From positions 1-18,542 of the forward strand of contig CAAFEX010000113.1 of the NCBI GenBank assembly GCA_900762015.1: a DNA stretch of 18,542 nt. The letters run 5' to 3'. This stretch comes from an uncultured Collinsella sp. Lineage in GTDB: Bacteria > Actinomycetota > Coriobacteriia > Coriobacteriales > Coriobacteriaceae. Every line of letters starts with the position of its first letter. The first letter of the stretch is position 1. The notes under the pieces were generated by a model. It was not told the DNA's origin, ran no database searches, and worked only from the letters and a program-made list of their open reading frames with translations. Shown in pieces: positions 1-7,260 of the stretch. The position numbers and the translations under genes were made by a program.

Positions 1-212
1 ACCGTTGACGCATCTGAGTGTGCCATTCGCTCCGACGCGTAGGTTTTGGCGGTAATTCCGAGGATAATAACCGTCAACGTCAGCATCCCAATGGCGGCGA
101 TCTTCGTCACGCGGATGCGAGCGCCAGCAAGGCCACGCGAAGACGTGCCCTTCGTCTCATATCTGCTGCTATGCTGCGGCACATACTCGTCCCGCGATGC
201 GTTGTTTCGCAC
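1..212 (-). CDS. N-terminal part of an unknown membrane-anchored protein (cut by window edge)
   Basis: An open frame reads leftward from a GTG codon at 212-210 to the window edge, giving about 70 residues that begin V/M-R-N-N-A-S-R-D-E-Y. GGAG lies 5 bases before the GTG, a good ribosome binding site. The first ~37 residues are polar and rich in Arg and Ser. They are followed by one strongly hydrophobic stretch at about residues 38-57 (KIAAIGMLTLTVIILGITAK), then polar residues. This is the topology of a single-pass protein with a cytoplasmic N-terminus, or of a long signal-anchor exported protein. The rest lies outside the window, so no function can be assigned. The alternative ATG at about 237 is in another frame and hits a stop. 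That the frame is coding is likely from the binding site, the membrane segment and the lack of stops; its identity is unknown. Confidence 0.6.
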   Translation of the reverse strand, partial: MRNNASRDEYVPQHSSRYETKGTSSRGLAGARIRVTKIAAIGMLTLTVIILGITAKTYASERMAHSDAST

Positions 213-249
213 GTGGTCTCCTGACTGCTACCGTTCATATACGAGCAGC

Positions 250-277
250 ATAATACCGAGCAGGCATTTCTTTCCAA
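250..277 (-). promoter_or_regulatory. Putative promoter of the left-edge gene
   Basis: On the minus strand TTGGAA (277-272) and TATTAT (255-250) are separated by 16 bases, resembling sigma-70 type -35 and -10 boxes. They lie about 40 bases before the GTG start at 212. A 10-bp palindrome, TCTTTAAAGA (302-311), sits just upstream and could be an operator. Supported only by motif similarity. Confidence 0.35.
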
Positions 278-370
278 AGATATTCAGTGGCGTTTAAGGT
301 GTCTTTAAAGAAACCACAAGCGTTTCTATGCATTTTTGCCAATTCTGTTGCACATCTCTACCCAAAACGC

Positions 371-437
371 AGTTGCGGTGAAATAGTTCCTGTTTGGACG
401 GCATAAGCCGAAAAACAAGAACTATTCCACCGCAACT
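371..437. repeat. Long imperfect palindrome, possible REP-like element
   Basis: Two 25-base arms (371-395 and 413-437) are complementary at 23 positions. The two exceptions become G-U pairs in a minus-strand transcript. The interior holds a smaller hairpin, CGGC-ATAA-GCCG (399-410). The arms begin AGTTGCGGTG. In minus-strand RNA the stem is followed within a few bases by TTTT, so it could act as a weak terminator for pflA, but its length and nested form are more like a dispersed palindromic repeat. Copy number in the genome is unknown. Confidence 0.55.
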
Positions 438-467
438 TGACGGGGCTCTTTAGCAATCAACTAGGTG

Positions 468-512
468 CCCAGGGGCACTCATTTAAGTCTGTCCCCAATG
501 AGTGCCCTTGGG
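468..512 (-). terminator. Hairpin just downstream of pflA
   Basis: Arms 468-483 and 497-512 pair at 15 of 16 positions around a 13-base loop (TAAGTCTGTCCCC). It begins 16 bases after the pflA stop, where a terminator is expected, but no U tract follows on the minus strand. It may be a terminator, an mRNA-stabilising structure or a REP-type palindrome. The loop and arm wording (GGGGACAGACTTAAATGAG on the minus strand) resembles palindromes associated with REP transposases, from memory only. Confidence 0.45.
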
Positions 513-528
513 GAGCGAAAATGGCCCG

Positions 529-1347
529 CTAGCCAATGGCGTTTTTGAGTTCCGCGCGGCGCTTTTTCATGCCCATCATGACGGCATTGCGCAGCTCGGG
601 CATGCGCGCGGTATCCATCTGGGGCACGCCGTCGAGCTTATAGGGAATGCCCAGTTGCTCGTACTTGACGACACCCATCGTGTGATACGGCAGCATTTCC
701 AGGCCCACCACGTTGTGCCATGGAGCGATGAGGCGACCGAGCTTCTCGCACTCCTCCACCGTGTCGGTAATGCCCGGCACAACCACGTGGCGGATAACGA
801 CCTTGATCTTGCGACGTGCAAGCTCATCGCCAAACGCCAGGATGCGTGCGGGATCACAACCGGTCAGCTTTTTATGCTCGACCGGGTCGGCATGCTTAAT
901 ATCGAGCAGTACCATGTCGGTCTCGTTGAGCACGGCATCGAACTTCTCGGGATGCTGAGGGTCGAAGGCGTAGCCACAGCTATCCAGGCAGGTATGCACA
1001 CGACCATCGGGGTTGTTGTGCATTGCACGGAACAGATCGGCCAAAAACTCGGGCTGCAGAAGCGGCTCGCCGCCCGAAACCGTAATTCCGCCGCTGCGAT
1101 AGAACTCGTGGTTACTCTGGAACTCATCCATGAGGTGCTCGACGGTCACCATCGTGCCGCCGTTGACCGACCAGGTATCGGGATTGTGGCAATACGCGCA
1201 GCGCATGGGACAGCCCTGAACAAACACCACAAAGCGGATGCCGGGTCCGTCGACCGTTCCCATCGTCTCGATCGAATGCACGCGGCCAAGGGCAAACGCA
1301 GAGTCCTCGGGACGAGCGTCCACACCCTCAAGCGTCATTTCTGCCAT
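529..1347 (-). CDS. pflA: Pyruvate formate-lyase-activating enzyme (radical SAM)
   Basis: This 272-residue protein is the activase that uses S-adenosylmethionine and a [4Fe-4S] cluster to place the glycyl radical on pyruvate formate-lyase in the cytoplasm. The radical SAM cluster motif is C46-PMR-C50-AY-C53, followed by HNPDTW. Also present are the family stretch SIETMGTVDGPGIRFVVFVQGC, which precedes the cluster, and SGGEP at about residues 91-95, the SAM-binding glycine motif. Length fits the PflA family (about 245-275). The ATG at 1347 is chosen because AAGG lies 8 bases upstream; a longer TTG start at 1377 would run through a purine-rich AAGGAG region and adds residues not typical of the family. 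The gene stands alone, about 7 kb from the pfl structural genes at 8573-10961 although on the same strand. The PflA assignment over other glycyl-radical activases rests on close resemblance and on the PFL substrate in the window. Confidence 0.93.
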   Translation of the reverse strand: MAEMTLEGVDARPEDSAFALGRVHSIETMGTVDGPGIRFVVFVQGCPMRCAYCHNPDTWSVNGGTMVTVEHLMDEFQSNHEFYRSGGITVSGGEPLLQPEFLADLFRAMHNNPDGRVHTCLDSCGYAFDPQHPEKFDAVLNETDMVLLDIKHADPVEHKKLTGCDPARILAFGDELARRKIKVVIRHVVVPGITDTVEECEKLGRLIAPWHNVVGLEMLPYHTMGVVKYEQLGIPYKLDGVPQMDTARMPELRNAVMMGMKKRRAELKNAIG

Positions 1348-1397
1348 TCGCGCTACCTTGCCTCTCCTTGGATGCAACCAATTAAAATGCCAGAGCC

Positions 1398-1426
1398 ATT
1401 CTAGCCCATGCGTTTGCGTTTAAACG
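1398..1426 (-). promoter_or_regulatory. Possible pflA promoter with palindrome
   Basis: On the minus strand TAGAAT (1403-1398), a near-consensus -10 box, lies about 50 bases before the pflA start. A perfect 10-bp palindrome, CGTTTAAACG (1417-1426), covers the -35 position, where no good -35 hexamer is seen. That arrangement would suit a regulator-dependent promoter. Motif evidence only. Confidence 0.3.
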
Positions 1427-1521
1427 TCTCGGACTAGAACGGCACGTTTTAATCTATCCCCCATCACCATGGCTGGGGGCTACGTCGAGATGTCAGGCTG
1501 GAGAACGCTCGCCTGCGGCCT

Positions 1522-2382
1522 TTACGCTTTAAGCGTGAGCACCGCGCCGAAGGCGGTCGGGCCGCAATGGCTCGAGATGACGCCGCCGACCTGAGTCCAG
1601 GTAACGTCCTTAAAGCCCAGGCCGTGCGCATAGACTTCCATGTCGTCGCGCAATTCCTCGGAAAGGCCTACCGAATACGCCAGGCCAATATGCGAGTAGT
1701 CGATCTCGCCCTTCTCTACCATGTGATCAATAAAGGCACGGGCGCACTTGAGCATAGAGCCACGGAACTTCTTGGTCGCCACGAACTTACCACCCGTCAC
1801 CTCAATGCAGGGCTTAATCTTGAGCAGATGGGCGCCCAGGAACGCGACGTTGGACAAGCGACCGCCCGCCTTAAGGAAGGCAAGGTCCGTAGGAACAAAG
1901 CCCAGCAGCACGCGGTCCATGACGGAGTTCGTAAATGCAAAGATCTCGTCGACGGTGACATCGGGGTGAGCCTCGATGTATTTGGCGGTCTCGACGACAA
2001 CGAGCGACTGGCCTACCGAGACAAAGCGCGTGTCCATGGAGTAGACGTAATCGCGACCCTTGGCGGCGATCTTCGATGATTGATGCGAGCAGGTCGTGGC
2101 CTCGGAATATGCAAGATGCAAAATAGTCGCGTCGGGCTGCTCGGCATGGATGCGGTCGTACACATGCGCAAAATCCGCTGGCGAACAGCCACTGGTCTTG
2201 GGCATCACACCAAACTCGTTGCAGCGCGAATAAATCTCGAGCGGATCGATCGAGCCGTCCTCGACGGTCTCGTCACCAATCGTGACATGCATGGGCACGC
2301 GCACGATGCCGTAGCGCTCGCAGAGCTCCGGCGTTACATCCGACCCAGACTCAACCACGATTACGTACTTGCCCATTATCAT
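1522..2382 (-). CDS. DegV family fatty-acid-binding protein
   Basis: A 286-residue DegV-domain protein. Members bind a long-chain fatty acid in the cleft between two alpha/beta lobes; in Firmicutes the homologous FakB proteins hand the fatty acid to the kinase FakA. Visible family features are the N-terminal strand and SGSDVTPE (about residues 12-19), TSGCSPADF (about 63-71, counterpart of the common TSQPSP motif), DTRFVSVGQ (about 117-125), GGRLSNVAFLG and the C-terminal HCGPTAFGAVL. The usual SGLSGT stretch appears altered to a YSEATTCSHQSS-like segment. No FakA-type kinase is in the window. Starts are ambiguous: GTG 2385, ATG 2382 and ATG 2376 are in frame, and AGG 5 bases before 2382 favours that one. 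It lies 174 bases upstream of pflA; no metabolic link to PFL is evident. Confidence 0.88.
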   Translation of the reverse strand: MIMGKYVIVVESGSDVTPELCERYGIVRVPMHVTIGDETVEDGSIDPLEIYSRCNEFGVMPKTSGCSPADFAHVYDRIHAEQPDATILHLAYSEATTCSHQSSKIAAKGRDYVYSMDTRFVSVGQSLVVVETAKYIEAHPDVTVDEIFAFTNSVMDRVLLGFVPTDLAFLKAGGRLSNVAFLGAHLLKIKPCIEVTGGKFVATKKFRGSMLKCARAFIDHMVEKGEIDYSHIGLAYSVGLSEELRDDMEVYAHGLGFKDVTWTQVGGVISSHCGPTAFGAVLTLKA

Positions 2383-2461
2383 CACGACCTATCTCTACGT
2401 CGACTTTCCAATACCAAGCACAGGCCACCGCACTGTTGTGCAACAGCATCTAAGCGCCAAA

Positions 2462-2500
2462 GAGACGCCGTCCCTTGCACACAACAAAGGACAGCGTCTC
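2462..2500 (-). terminator. Terminator hairpin after the sucrose operon
   Basis: Arms 2462-2477 and 2485-2500 (GAGACGC at the outer end) pair at 14 of 16 positions, with the other two forming G-U pairs in RNA, around a 7-base loop. On the minus strand the stem is followed by TTT. It lies about 150 bases beyond the scrB stop and before degV, and is the best candidate terminator of the scr operon. The rest of the 2383-2652 gap shows only a small near-palindrome at 2590-2606. Confidence 0.55.
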
Positions 2501-2652
2501 CCTGGAAAACTCCGTGCTTAACTGAGATTTTACACGGTTTATTAATAGGTGCTACTTACTCCGCAAACGGTCGCTATACGCGATAAACGGTAGTTGGCCG
2601 CGGCAACTGCGACACATTTCGCCCAGCAAGTCCAATCGTGCTCCAAGCACGG

Positions 2653-4095
2653 TTAATGCACGAGGCGGTAGAAATTCATCGACGCCGCACCCTCGGCATG
2701 CAACCCCATCGCCGGAACCGCCGGCGAATAGGTACGGCTCGTAAGTGCCGCCTCACCGCCGTTGGCAAAAATCTCGACCATCGTAGTGTCCGAAAGCACG
2801 CGCAGGTCGCGAAGCTCGCCGAGCTCAATCGACCTCCGGTCTCGCCCATAGCCTTCGTCACCCATGTCGAGGGTAAGCATCCCGTCCGCATAGCGCACAA
2901 AGACACCCTTGCGGATCTCGAGCTCAACCATCTTGGCGCCCTCACAGGAAACCACGACATCAAACAGGCGTCCCGGCTCCTCAACGGTCTCACCGCCTAC
3001 AGCACGAACGCAATCGCCGCGCATCCTCTCAATCTCGTGCGCCGGCCACTGGCAGAGCTTGCCGCCGCGCATGCTCAGCTCTCTCGGCACCGTCAGCGCG
3101 CACTGCCACCCGCGCGCCACTGTCGGGCTTTCTGTCGTCGCATCGGGGCAACCCGACCATCCGATCATCAAACGCCGACCCACAGCGTCCTCAAAGGACT
3201 GCGGGGCATAGAAATCAAAACCGGCATCAACCATCGGAGGCATGCCCTGGCCGACGATCTTAAAGCTCGGCGCCCCCCAATCGGCCTCGATGGAGAACCA
3301 CACGCACTGATGCGGATTGCGGTAACGCCAGCCATCGGCGGGCACGCCCTGCGGACAGCAAGCGAGAATAAGCTCGCCATCGAACTCAAACAGATCAGGA
3401 CACTCCCACATAAAGCCAAACTTCTCGCCCAGCTCAATGCGCGTCGCATAGCCCCAGTCCTCTAGATCACGCGAGGTATAGACAAGCACGCACCCGCGAT
3501 CGTCTTTCGTACGAGCTCCGAGAACCATGTAGTAGATACCGTCGTGTTCAAGGATCTTGGGGTCGCGCACGTGCGTACCGATATCGTCGGGGTAATCGAC
3601 CGGCCCAACAGCTATGCGCTTCTCGCCCAATTCGTCGGGATTCTCGGCAACCATATGAATTTGGTTTTGCTCACGGCCCGTCAACACGTAGTCGTAATCA
3701 TCACGGTCAAAATGCTTAACGTTGCCGGTATAGAAGTAGTGAATCTTGCCATCACGTACAAAGGCAGAACCAGAATACGCTCCACTCGAATCCAAATCGG
3801 AATCGGGGAACAGCACGGGGCCGTGATTCTCGTACGTCACAAAATCCTTTGTCGTCAGATGGTTCCAAAGCACTGGACCGCCATGCGCAGCATCGAACGG
3901 ATCGTATTGATGATAGATGTGATACGTATCACCAATCTGAACCAAACCATTGGGGTCGTTGAGCCAGCCAAGCTCAGGCTCCACATGGAACAGGAGCCTA
4001 TCGGGGTCGGACGCGATGCGACCCGCCGTCTCATCCTGTCCGGCACGCCACTGCTCATAGTCCGCGCGTGTCACCTTATTTTTTTGATTAAACAT
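2653..4095 (-). CDS. scrB: GH32 sucrose-6-phosphate hydrolase
   Basis: A 480-residue glycoside hydrolase family 32 enzyme, a retaining beta-fructosidase expected to split sucrose 6-phosphate into glucose 6-phosphate and fructose in the cytoplasm. All three catalytic motifs are canonical: WLNDPNG at 44-50 with nucleophile D47, RDP at 177-179 with transition-state stabiliser D178, and ECPD at 231-234 with acid/base E231. The five-bladed propeller is followed by a C-terminal beta-sandwich from about residue 350. Length is typical of bacterial ScrB, and there is no signal peptide. It is the third gene after a GH32 and a sucrose-type EIIBC gene, which supports the phosphorylated substrate. The ribosome binding site is weak (GAGAAAG about 10 bases before ATG), and a strong hairpin (4118-4159) lies just upstream, so expression may be tuned separately from the permease. 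Confidence 0.93.
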   Translation of the reverse strand: MFNQKNKVTRADYEQWRAGQDETAGRIASDPDRLLFHVEPELGWLNDPNGLVQIGDTYHIYHQYDPFDAAHGGPVLWNHLTTKDFVTYENHGPVLFPDSDLDSSGAYSGSAFVRDGKIHYFYTGNVKHFDRDDYDYVLTGREQNQIHMVAENPDELGEKRIAVGPVDYPDDIGTHVRDPKILEHDGIYYMVLGARTKDDRGCVLVYTSRDLEDWGYATRIELGEKFGFMWECPDLFEFDGELILACCPQGVPADGWRYRNPHQCVWFSIEADWGAPSFKIVGQGMPPMVDAGFDFYAPQSFEDAVGRRLMIGWSGCPDATTESPTVARGWQCALTVPRELSMRGGKLCQWPAHEIERMRGDCVRAVGGETVEEPGRLFDVVVSCEGAKMVELEIRKGVFVRYADGMLTLDMGDEGYGRDRRSIELGELRDLRVLSDTTMVEIFANGGEAALTSRTYSPAVPAMGLHAEGAASMNFYRLVH

Positions 4096-4117
4096 CGCCG
4101 TTGACTTTCTCGTCTAT

Positions 4118-4159
4118 GGGGAAGGACGCTCGACTCACACGAGCCGAACGCCCTTCCCC
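4118..4159 (-). promoter_or_regulatory. Intercistronic hairpin between the PTS gene and scrB
   Basis: In the 101-base gap between the PTS stop and the scrB start, outer arms GGGGAAGG (4118-4125) and CCTTCCCC (4152-4159) enclose a further stem. Read as minus-strand RNA, the whole forms 19 continuous pairs including three G-U pairs, closed by a GUGU loop. No U tract follows, so it looks less like a terminator and more like an mRNA-processing or 3'-end-protecting structure that sets the permease-to-hydrolase ratio. Confidence 0.5.
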
Positions 4160-4196
4160 AAATGGACTTATCCGCACATTACGCTGAACGGCTCAA

Positions 4197-5648
4197 CTAG
4201 AAGCTAACGTCGAAGCCAGCGCCAGCGCCCTCTTCATCGGTGGTCGGCACGCCCTTTGCCTTGTTGTAGGCAAAGATCAAGACGATCGGCACGATGAAGG
4301 CGATGAGATTGCCAGCCACATACCACACGAGAGTCTCGGGTGTGACGATGAGCAGGCCAAGCACACCGGTCAGACCCTGACCGATGGCGCGCACCTCAAA
4401 GAGCTTCACGAAGGCACCGCCGCAGCCTGCACCGATGCATGCGCAGATGAACGGGATGATCGAGTAGCGCATGTTTGCAGCGAAGATAGCGGGCTCGGAG
4501 ATTCCGACCAGCGTCGGGATAAAGGACGACATGCAGATGTTGCGCTCTTTGGAATGCTTCTTGTGAATGAGGTACATGCCGATGGCGCCGCCGCCCTGGG
4601 CGATGATGGAAACCGACCAGATGGCCTGGATGTAGTTGAAGCCAGTCGTGGCAACGAGGTTTGCCTCGATACCCTGGATGAACTGATGCGTACCGGTAAC
4701 GACAAGCGGCTGCAGGAACGCGGCGAAGACAAAGGCACCGAAGACGCCCATCCTGTTGTACAGGATATCGATTACGCCGGCGAGGACGTCGCCGATCAGG
4801 TTGCCGAGCGGGCCGAACACGGTGAACAGGGCGACGTTAGCAAGAATCAGGGTAACGGTCGGGACAAAGACGAACGAAACGACCTCGGGGATGTACTTCT
4901 GGGCAATCTTCTCGACCTTGGCCATAAACCAGGCAGTCAGGATTGCAGGGAACACGCCGCCCTGGAAAGCAACCATGGGAATGGAGAGCGGACCGAAGTT
5001 CCAGTACTCAGCACCCGTCGGGTCCATAACGAACGTGTTACGGTTCATAAGGCTCGGGTGAACCATGACGATACCGACGAGGATGCCCAGAATCGGGTTA
5101 CCGCCAAAACGCTTGACCGCGCTGTACATAACCAGGACAGGCAGGTAGTCGAAGGTGGTGGCGATAATGGCAAAGAAGCTTGCGAGGTTCTTGAGGAACT
5201 CGCTGTGGTCGGCCAGGCTGCCCTCCATGCCAAAGAGGCCGTTGGCAACGATCAGCGACTTAAGGCCGATGATGATAGCAGCGCCGACGAAAGCGGGAAT
5301 GATGGGGATAAAGATGTCCGAGAATACCTTGAGGACCGAGAAGAACTTGCCCTTCTTGTCCGCCTCGGCGCCCTTGACCTCGGAAGCGCTGATCTCCTTA
5401 ACGCCCGTCAGAGCCATAAACTCGTCGTAGACTTTGTTGACGGTACCGGTACCGAAGATGATCATGAGCTGGCCGCTGTTGTACAGCACGCCCTTGACGC
5501 CATCGATGTTCTCGAGCTCGGCCTTGTTGTACTTGCTCGTATCCTTGAGCACCAGACGCAGACGCGTAACGCAATGCGTGGCGCCCTCGATGTTCTCCAG
5601 ACCGCCGACGTTATCGACGACTTGCTGAGACACTACTTTGTAGTCCAT
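4197..5648 (-). CDS. scrA: PTS sucrose-type EIIBC permease
   Basis: A 483-residue membrane permease that imports and phosphorylates a disaccharide, probably sucrose. The N-terminal EIIB domain (about residues 1-85) carries the phosphorylated cysteine in ATHCVTRLRL (C26). After a linker, the EIIC domain (about 105-465) has many hydrophobic segments, VTGTHQF (about 317-323, related to the TG-HH region of the family) and GISEPAIF (382-389), the hallmark of glucose/sucrose-superfamily EIIC. There is no EIIA domain, so phosphate must come from a separate EIIA outside the window. The ATG at 5648 is chosen because GGAG lies 6 bases upstream; the ATG at 5660 has poor spacing. GH32 genes on both sides point to sucrose or a short fructoside; trehalose or beta-glucoside use is less likely. 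The symbol follows substrate inference. Confidence 0.88.
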   Translation of the reverse strand: MDYKVVSQQVVDNVGGLENIEGATHCVTRLRLVLKDTSKYNKAELENIDGVKGVLYNSGQLMIIFGTGTVNKVYDEFMALTGVKEISASEVKGAEADKKGKFFSVLKVFSDIFIPIIPAFVGAAIIIGLKSLIVANGLFGMEGSLADHSEFLKNLASFFAIIATTFDYLPVLVMYSAVKRFGGNPILGILVGIVMVHPSLMNRNTFVMDPTGAEYWNFGPLSIPMVAFQGGVFPAILTAWFMAKVEKIAQKYIPEVVSFVFVPTVTLILANVALFTVFGPLGNLIGDVLAGVIDILYNRMGVFGAFVFAAFLQPLVVTGTHQFIQGIEANLVATTGFNYIQAIWSVSIIAQGGGAIGMYLIHKKHSKERNICMSSFIPTLVGISEPAIFAANMRYSIIPFICACIGAGCGGAFVKLFEVRAIGQGLTGVLGLLIVTPETLVWYVAGNLIAFIVPIVLIFAYNKAKGVPTTDEEGAGAGFDVSF

Positions 5649-5671
5649 GTTCCTCTCCATTCCCTTACGAA

Positions 5672-5689
5672 ATCATAAAACGTTTTGAT
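5672..5689. promoter_or_regulatory. Operator-like palindrome before the PTS gene
   Basis: Between the GH32 stop and the PTS start lies AAAACGTTTT (5677-5686), a perfect 10-bp palindrome inside ATCA...TGAT flanks. It shares the AAACGTTTT core of the sites at 7125-7158 but not their full 17-bp form. It may be a second, weaker LacI-family site acting as a roadblock or controlling an internal promoter, or a site for a global regulator. Confidence 0.4.
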
Positions 5690-5693
5690 GCCA

Positions 5694-7076
5694 TTACAGA
5701 GACGCGATCGTTGCATTTGCGCACTTGAGCGTACCGTCGGTGACCGTCAGCGCCACACCCTGGCCCTGCTTATTGCAGAAGCGAGCGTTAAGCGCAACAT
5801 CATCGACAAAGATAGTCGCGATATCGTCGTCGACGACTAGGCGCACATGGTGAGTGCCCTCGCCCTTAAAGAACAACGGACGCTCGAGGCCCATGTTGTT
5901 GACCTGGAACCACGGATACTGGGGGGCCGCCGTAAACTCGAGCTTGCCCTCGCGCAGGTTGGCACGGAACTCATAGGCAAGACCGGACTCGGCGTCCTCG
6001 GCAAGCTTCACCGAGAAGCCGGCAGCGTCACCGGCGAGCTCGATGTCGGCGTCGAGCATATAGGTGGAGCCGGCATCCGCGGCGAGCACCTGCTCGACCT
6101 TGCCCGACTCGCAGGAAAGCTCAAAGGCCTCGACTGCCTTAGCCTCGCCAAAGGCGCCAAGCATGCTGTCGGGGAGCTTGGTGCCGAGCGTTCCGTCGGC
6201 ACGCTGAACGATCTCGAGAGGCATAAAGGTGCCACCCCACAGGTAAGAGCTGGGATCGCCGCCCTCGTCACGCGTAGGAACCCAACCAAAGAGAACGCGG
6301 CGCTCGCCATCAAATGCGGTACGCGCGGCATAGTACGCGCGGCCATCGAAGGAATCGTCCGCAGGAGTGATCCAAGGACCGTTGATGGAGCGAGACATGC
6401 GGTAACGGGTCTTGTTGCCATCACTGTACTCGGAGAACACCAGATACCACCAGTCGCCCATCTTAAAGAGATCAGGCATCTCGAACATGGTGTACAGGCC
6501 CGGATTCCACCAGTCGCCCTGGAACTCCCAGGTATCCAGGTCCTTGGAGGTGAACTTGACCAGACGACCGGTCATCAGACGCTTGTCCTCGCCCACACGC
6601 GTGCCGAGGATGAGCATGTACTCTTCGTTCTCCTCATCCCAAAGCACAAAGGGATCGCGCCAGTTGCGGTCATCGTAACCCTCCTGGGGCGGAAGCAGCG
6701 TCTCGGCGATGTTCTTCTCCCACTTGACGGCGTCGTCACTCGTTGCGTGAAGAAGAACCTGCTTCATCAAGCGTGCCTTGACCTTATCGCGATTGCAACC
6801 AGTGTAGAGCGCATGGTACTTGTCGCCCACCTTAAACACCGTGCCGGCATAAACATACTGGTCGACTTCCTCGTCGCCGCCACGCTCAAGGCTCTCGCCA
6901 AAGTCTTTGTAATTGACGAAGTCCTTGGTTGTCGCGAGTGCCCAGCCAAACGGCTCTCCGAAAGGTCCGGGGTTTCGCGTGTCACGCTGATGATAGAGAT
7001 AGAACGTGCCGTCCTCGCCGTACGGCATGATGTCGCCTACCCAAATTCCCTCAGGCTGGTAATACACCTTGTGCAT
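5694..7076 (-). CDS. Divergent GH32 beta-fructosidase-like enzyme
   Basis: A 460-residue glycoside hydrolase of the GH32 type that differs strongly from ScrB. The nucleophile block reads WVGDIMPY (12-19) instead of WMNDPNG but keeps the aspartate (D15). RDP is intact at 140-142 (D141), and the acid/base block is EMPDLF (199-204, E199) instead of ECPDLF. The catalytic triad is therefore preserved and the protein is probably active. A propeller (about 1-310) is followed by a beta-sandwich domain (about 330-460). No signal peptide is present, so it acts inside the cell. It is the first gene of the operon, 45 bases before the PTS gene, directly behind the operator-bearing promoter. AGGA about 10 bases before the ATG serves as binding site. 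The substrate is unknown: another fructoside, a fructo-oligosaccharide phosphate or a sucrose isomer are possibilities. Confidence 0.85.
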   Translation of the reverse strand: MHKVYYQPEGIWVGDIMPYGEDGTFYLYHQRDTRNPGPFGEPFGWALATTKDFVNYKDFGESLERGGDEEVDQYVYAGTVFKVGDKYHALYTGCNRDKVKARLMKQVLLHATSDDAVKWEKNIAETLLPPQEGYDDRNWRDPFVLWDEENEEYMLILGTRVGEDKRLMTGRLVKFTSKDLDTWEFQGDWWNPGLYTMFEMPDLFKMGDWWYLVFSEYSDGNKTRYRMSRSINGPWITPADDSFDGRAYYAARTAFDGERRVLFGWVPTRDEGGDPSSYLWGGTFMPLEIVQRADGTLGTKLPDSMLGAFGEAKAVEAFELSCESGKVEQVLAADAGSTYMLDADIELAGDAAGFSVKLAEDAESGLAYEFRANLREGKLEFTAAPQYPWFQVNNMGLERPLFFKGEGTHHVRLVVDDDIATIFVDDVALNARFCNKQGQGVALTVTDGTLKCANATIASL

Positions 7077-7119
7077 CCGAGACTTCCTTTCTCACGAGAT
7101 ACTAACTCGGTACAACTGC

Positions 7120-7148
7120 AAGATATGTCAATCGTTTTCATATGTCAA
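7120..7148 (-). promoter_or_regulatory. Promoter of the GH32-PTS-scrB operon
   Basis: On the minus strand TTGACA (7148-7143) and TATCTT (7125-7120) are exactly 17 bases apart. The -35 box is perfect and the -10 box matches 4 of 6. The start site would be near 7113, giving a leader of about 37 bases before the ATG at 7076. Both operator copies at 7125-7158 overlap this promoter, so repressor binding should block polymerase. Confidence 0.7.
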
Positions 7149-7158
7149 ACGTTTTCAT
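7125..7158. promoter_or_regulatory. Tandem LacI-family operators
   Basis: Two adjacent 17-base direct repeats, ATGTCAATCGTTTTCAT (7125-7141) and ATGTCAAACGTTTTCAT (7142-7158), differ at one position. Each is a quasi-palindrome centred on CG, typical of LacI-family sites. One copy fills the spacer and the other covers the -35 region of the operon promoter. A third copy, ATGTCATACGTTTACAT, lies before lacI (8291-8307). The repressor encoded alongside is the natural ligand. Confidence 0.7.
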
Positions 7159-7188
7159 ACCAATACGTCTTTTTGCAGTTCCAGTCGT

Positions 7189-7205
7189 CGGCAAACGGTT
7201 GACAT
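7189..7205. promoter_or_regulatory. Weak additional operator, inverted orientation
   Basis: On the minus strand ATGTCAACCGTTTGCCG matches the 17-base operator pattern at 13 positions. It lies about 30 bases upstream of the tandem sites and could serve as an auxiliary site. It could also be chance or a decayed copy. Confidence 0.3.
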
Positions 7206-7260
7206 ATGCCGGCGAACGGTCATCAGAGGTGTTTGAGGAATTCTTTTGGCACGGGATGAA

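Larger units (their letters stand above)
213..528. other. Intergenic region with two large hairpins
   Basis: This 316-base stretch separates pflA from the left-edge gene, both leftward. No credible gene was found: the short rightward frames at the left end are antisense to the edge gene and lack binding sites. It contains the putative promoter at 250-277, a long imperfect palindrome (371-437) and a second hairpin (468-512), each listed separately. Confidence 0.6.

Noticed and set aside
18..297. Two short rightward frames at the left end
   Set aside because: They are antisense to a better-supported leftward frame with binding site and membrane segment.
5694..7076. Degenerate, inactive GH32 homologue
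   Set aside because: D15, D141 and E199 are all retained despite the altered motifs, so loss of activity is not indicated.
5847..7202. 451-residue open frame antisense to the first GH32 gene, and similar long frames over the PTS, KDG permease and ABC genes
   Set aside because: These are shadows of strong coding genes with third-position GC; none shows a binding site or a recognisable family.
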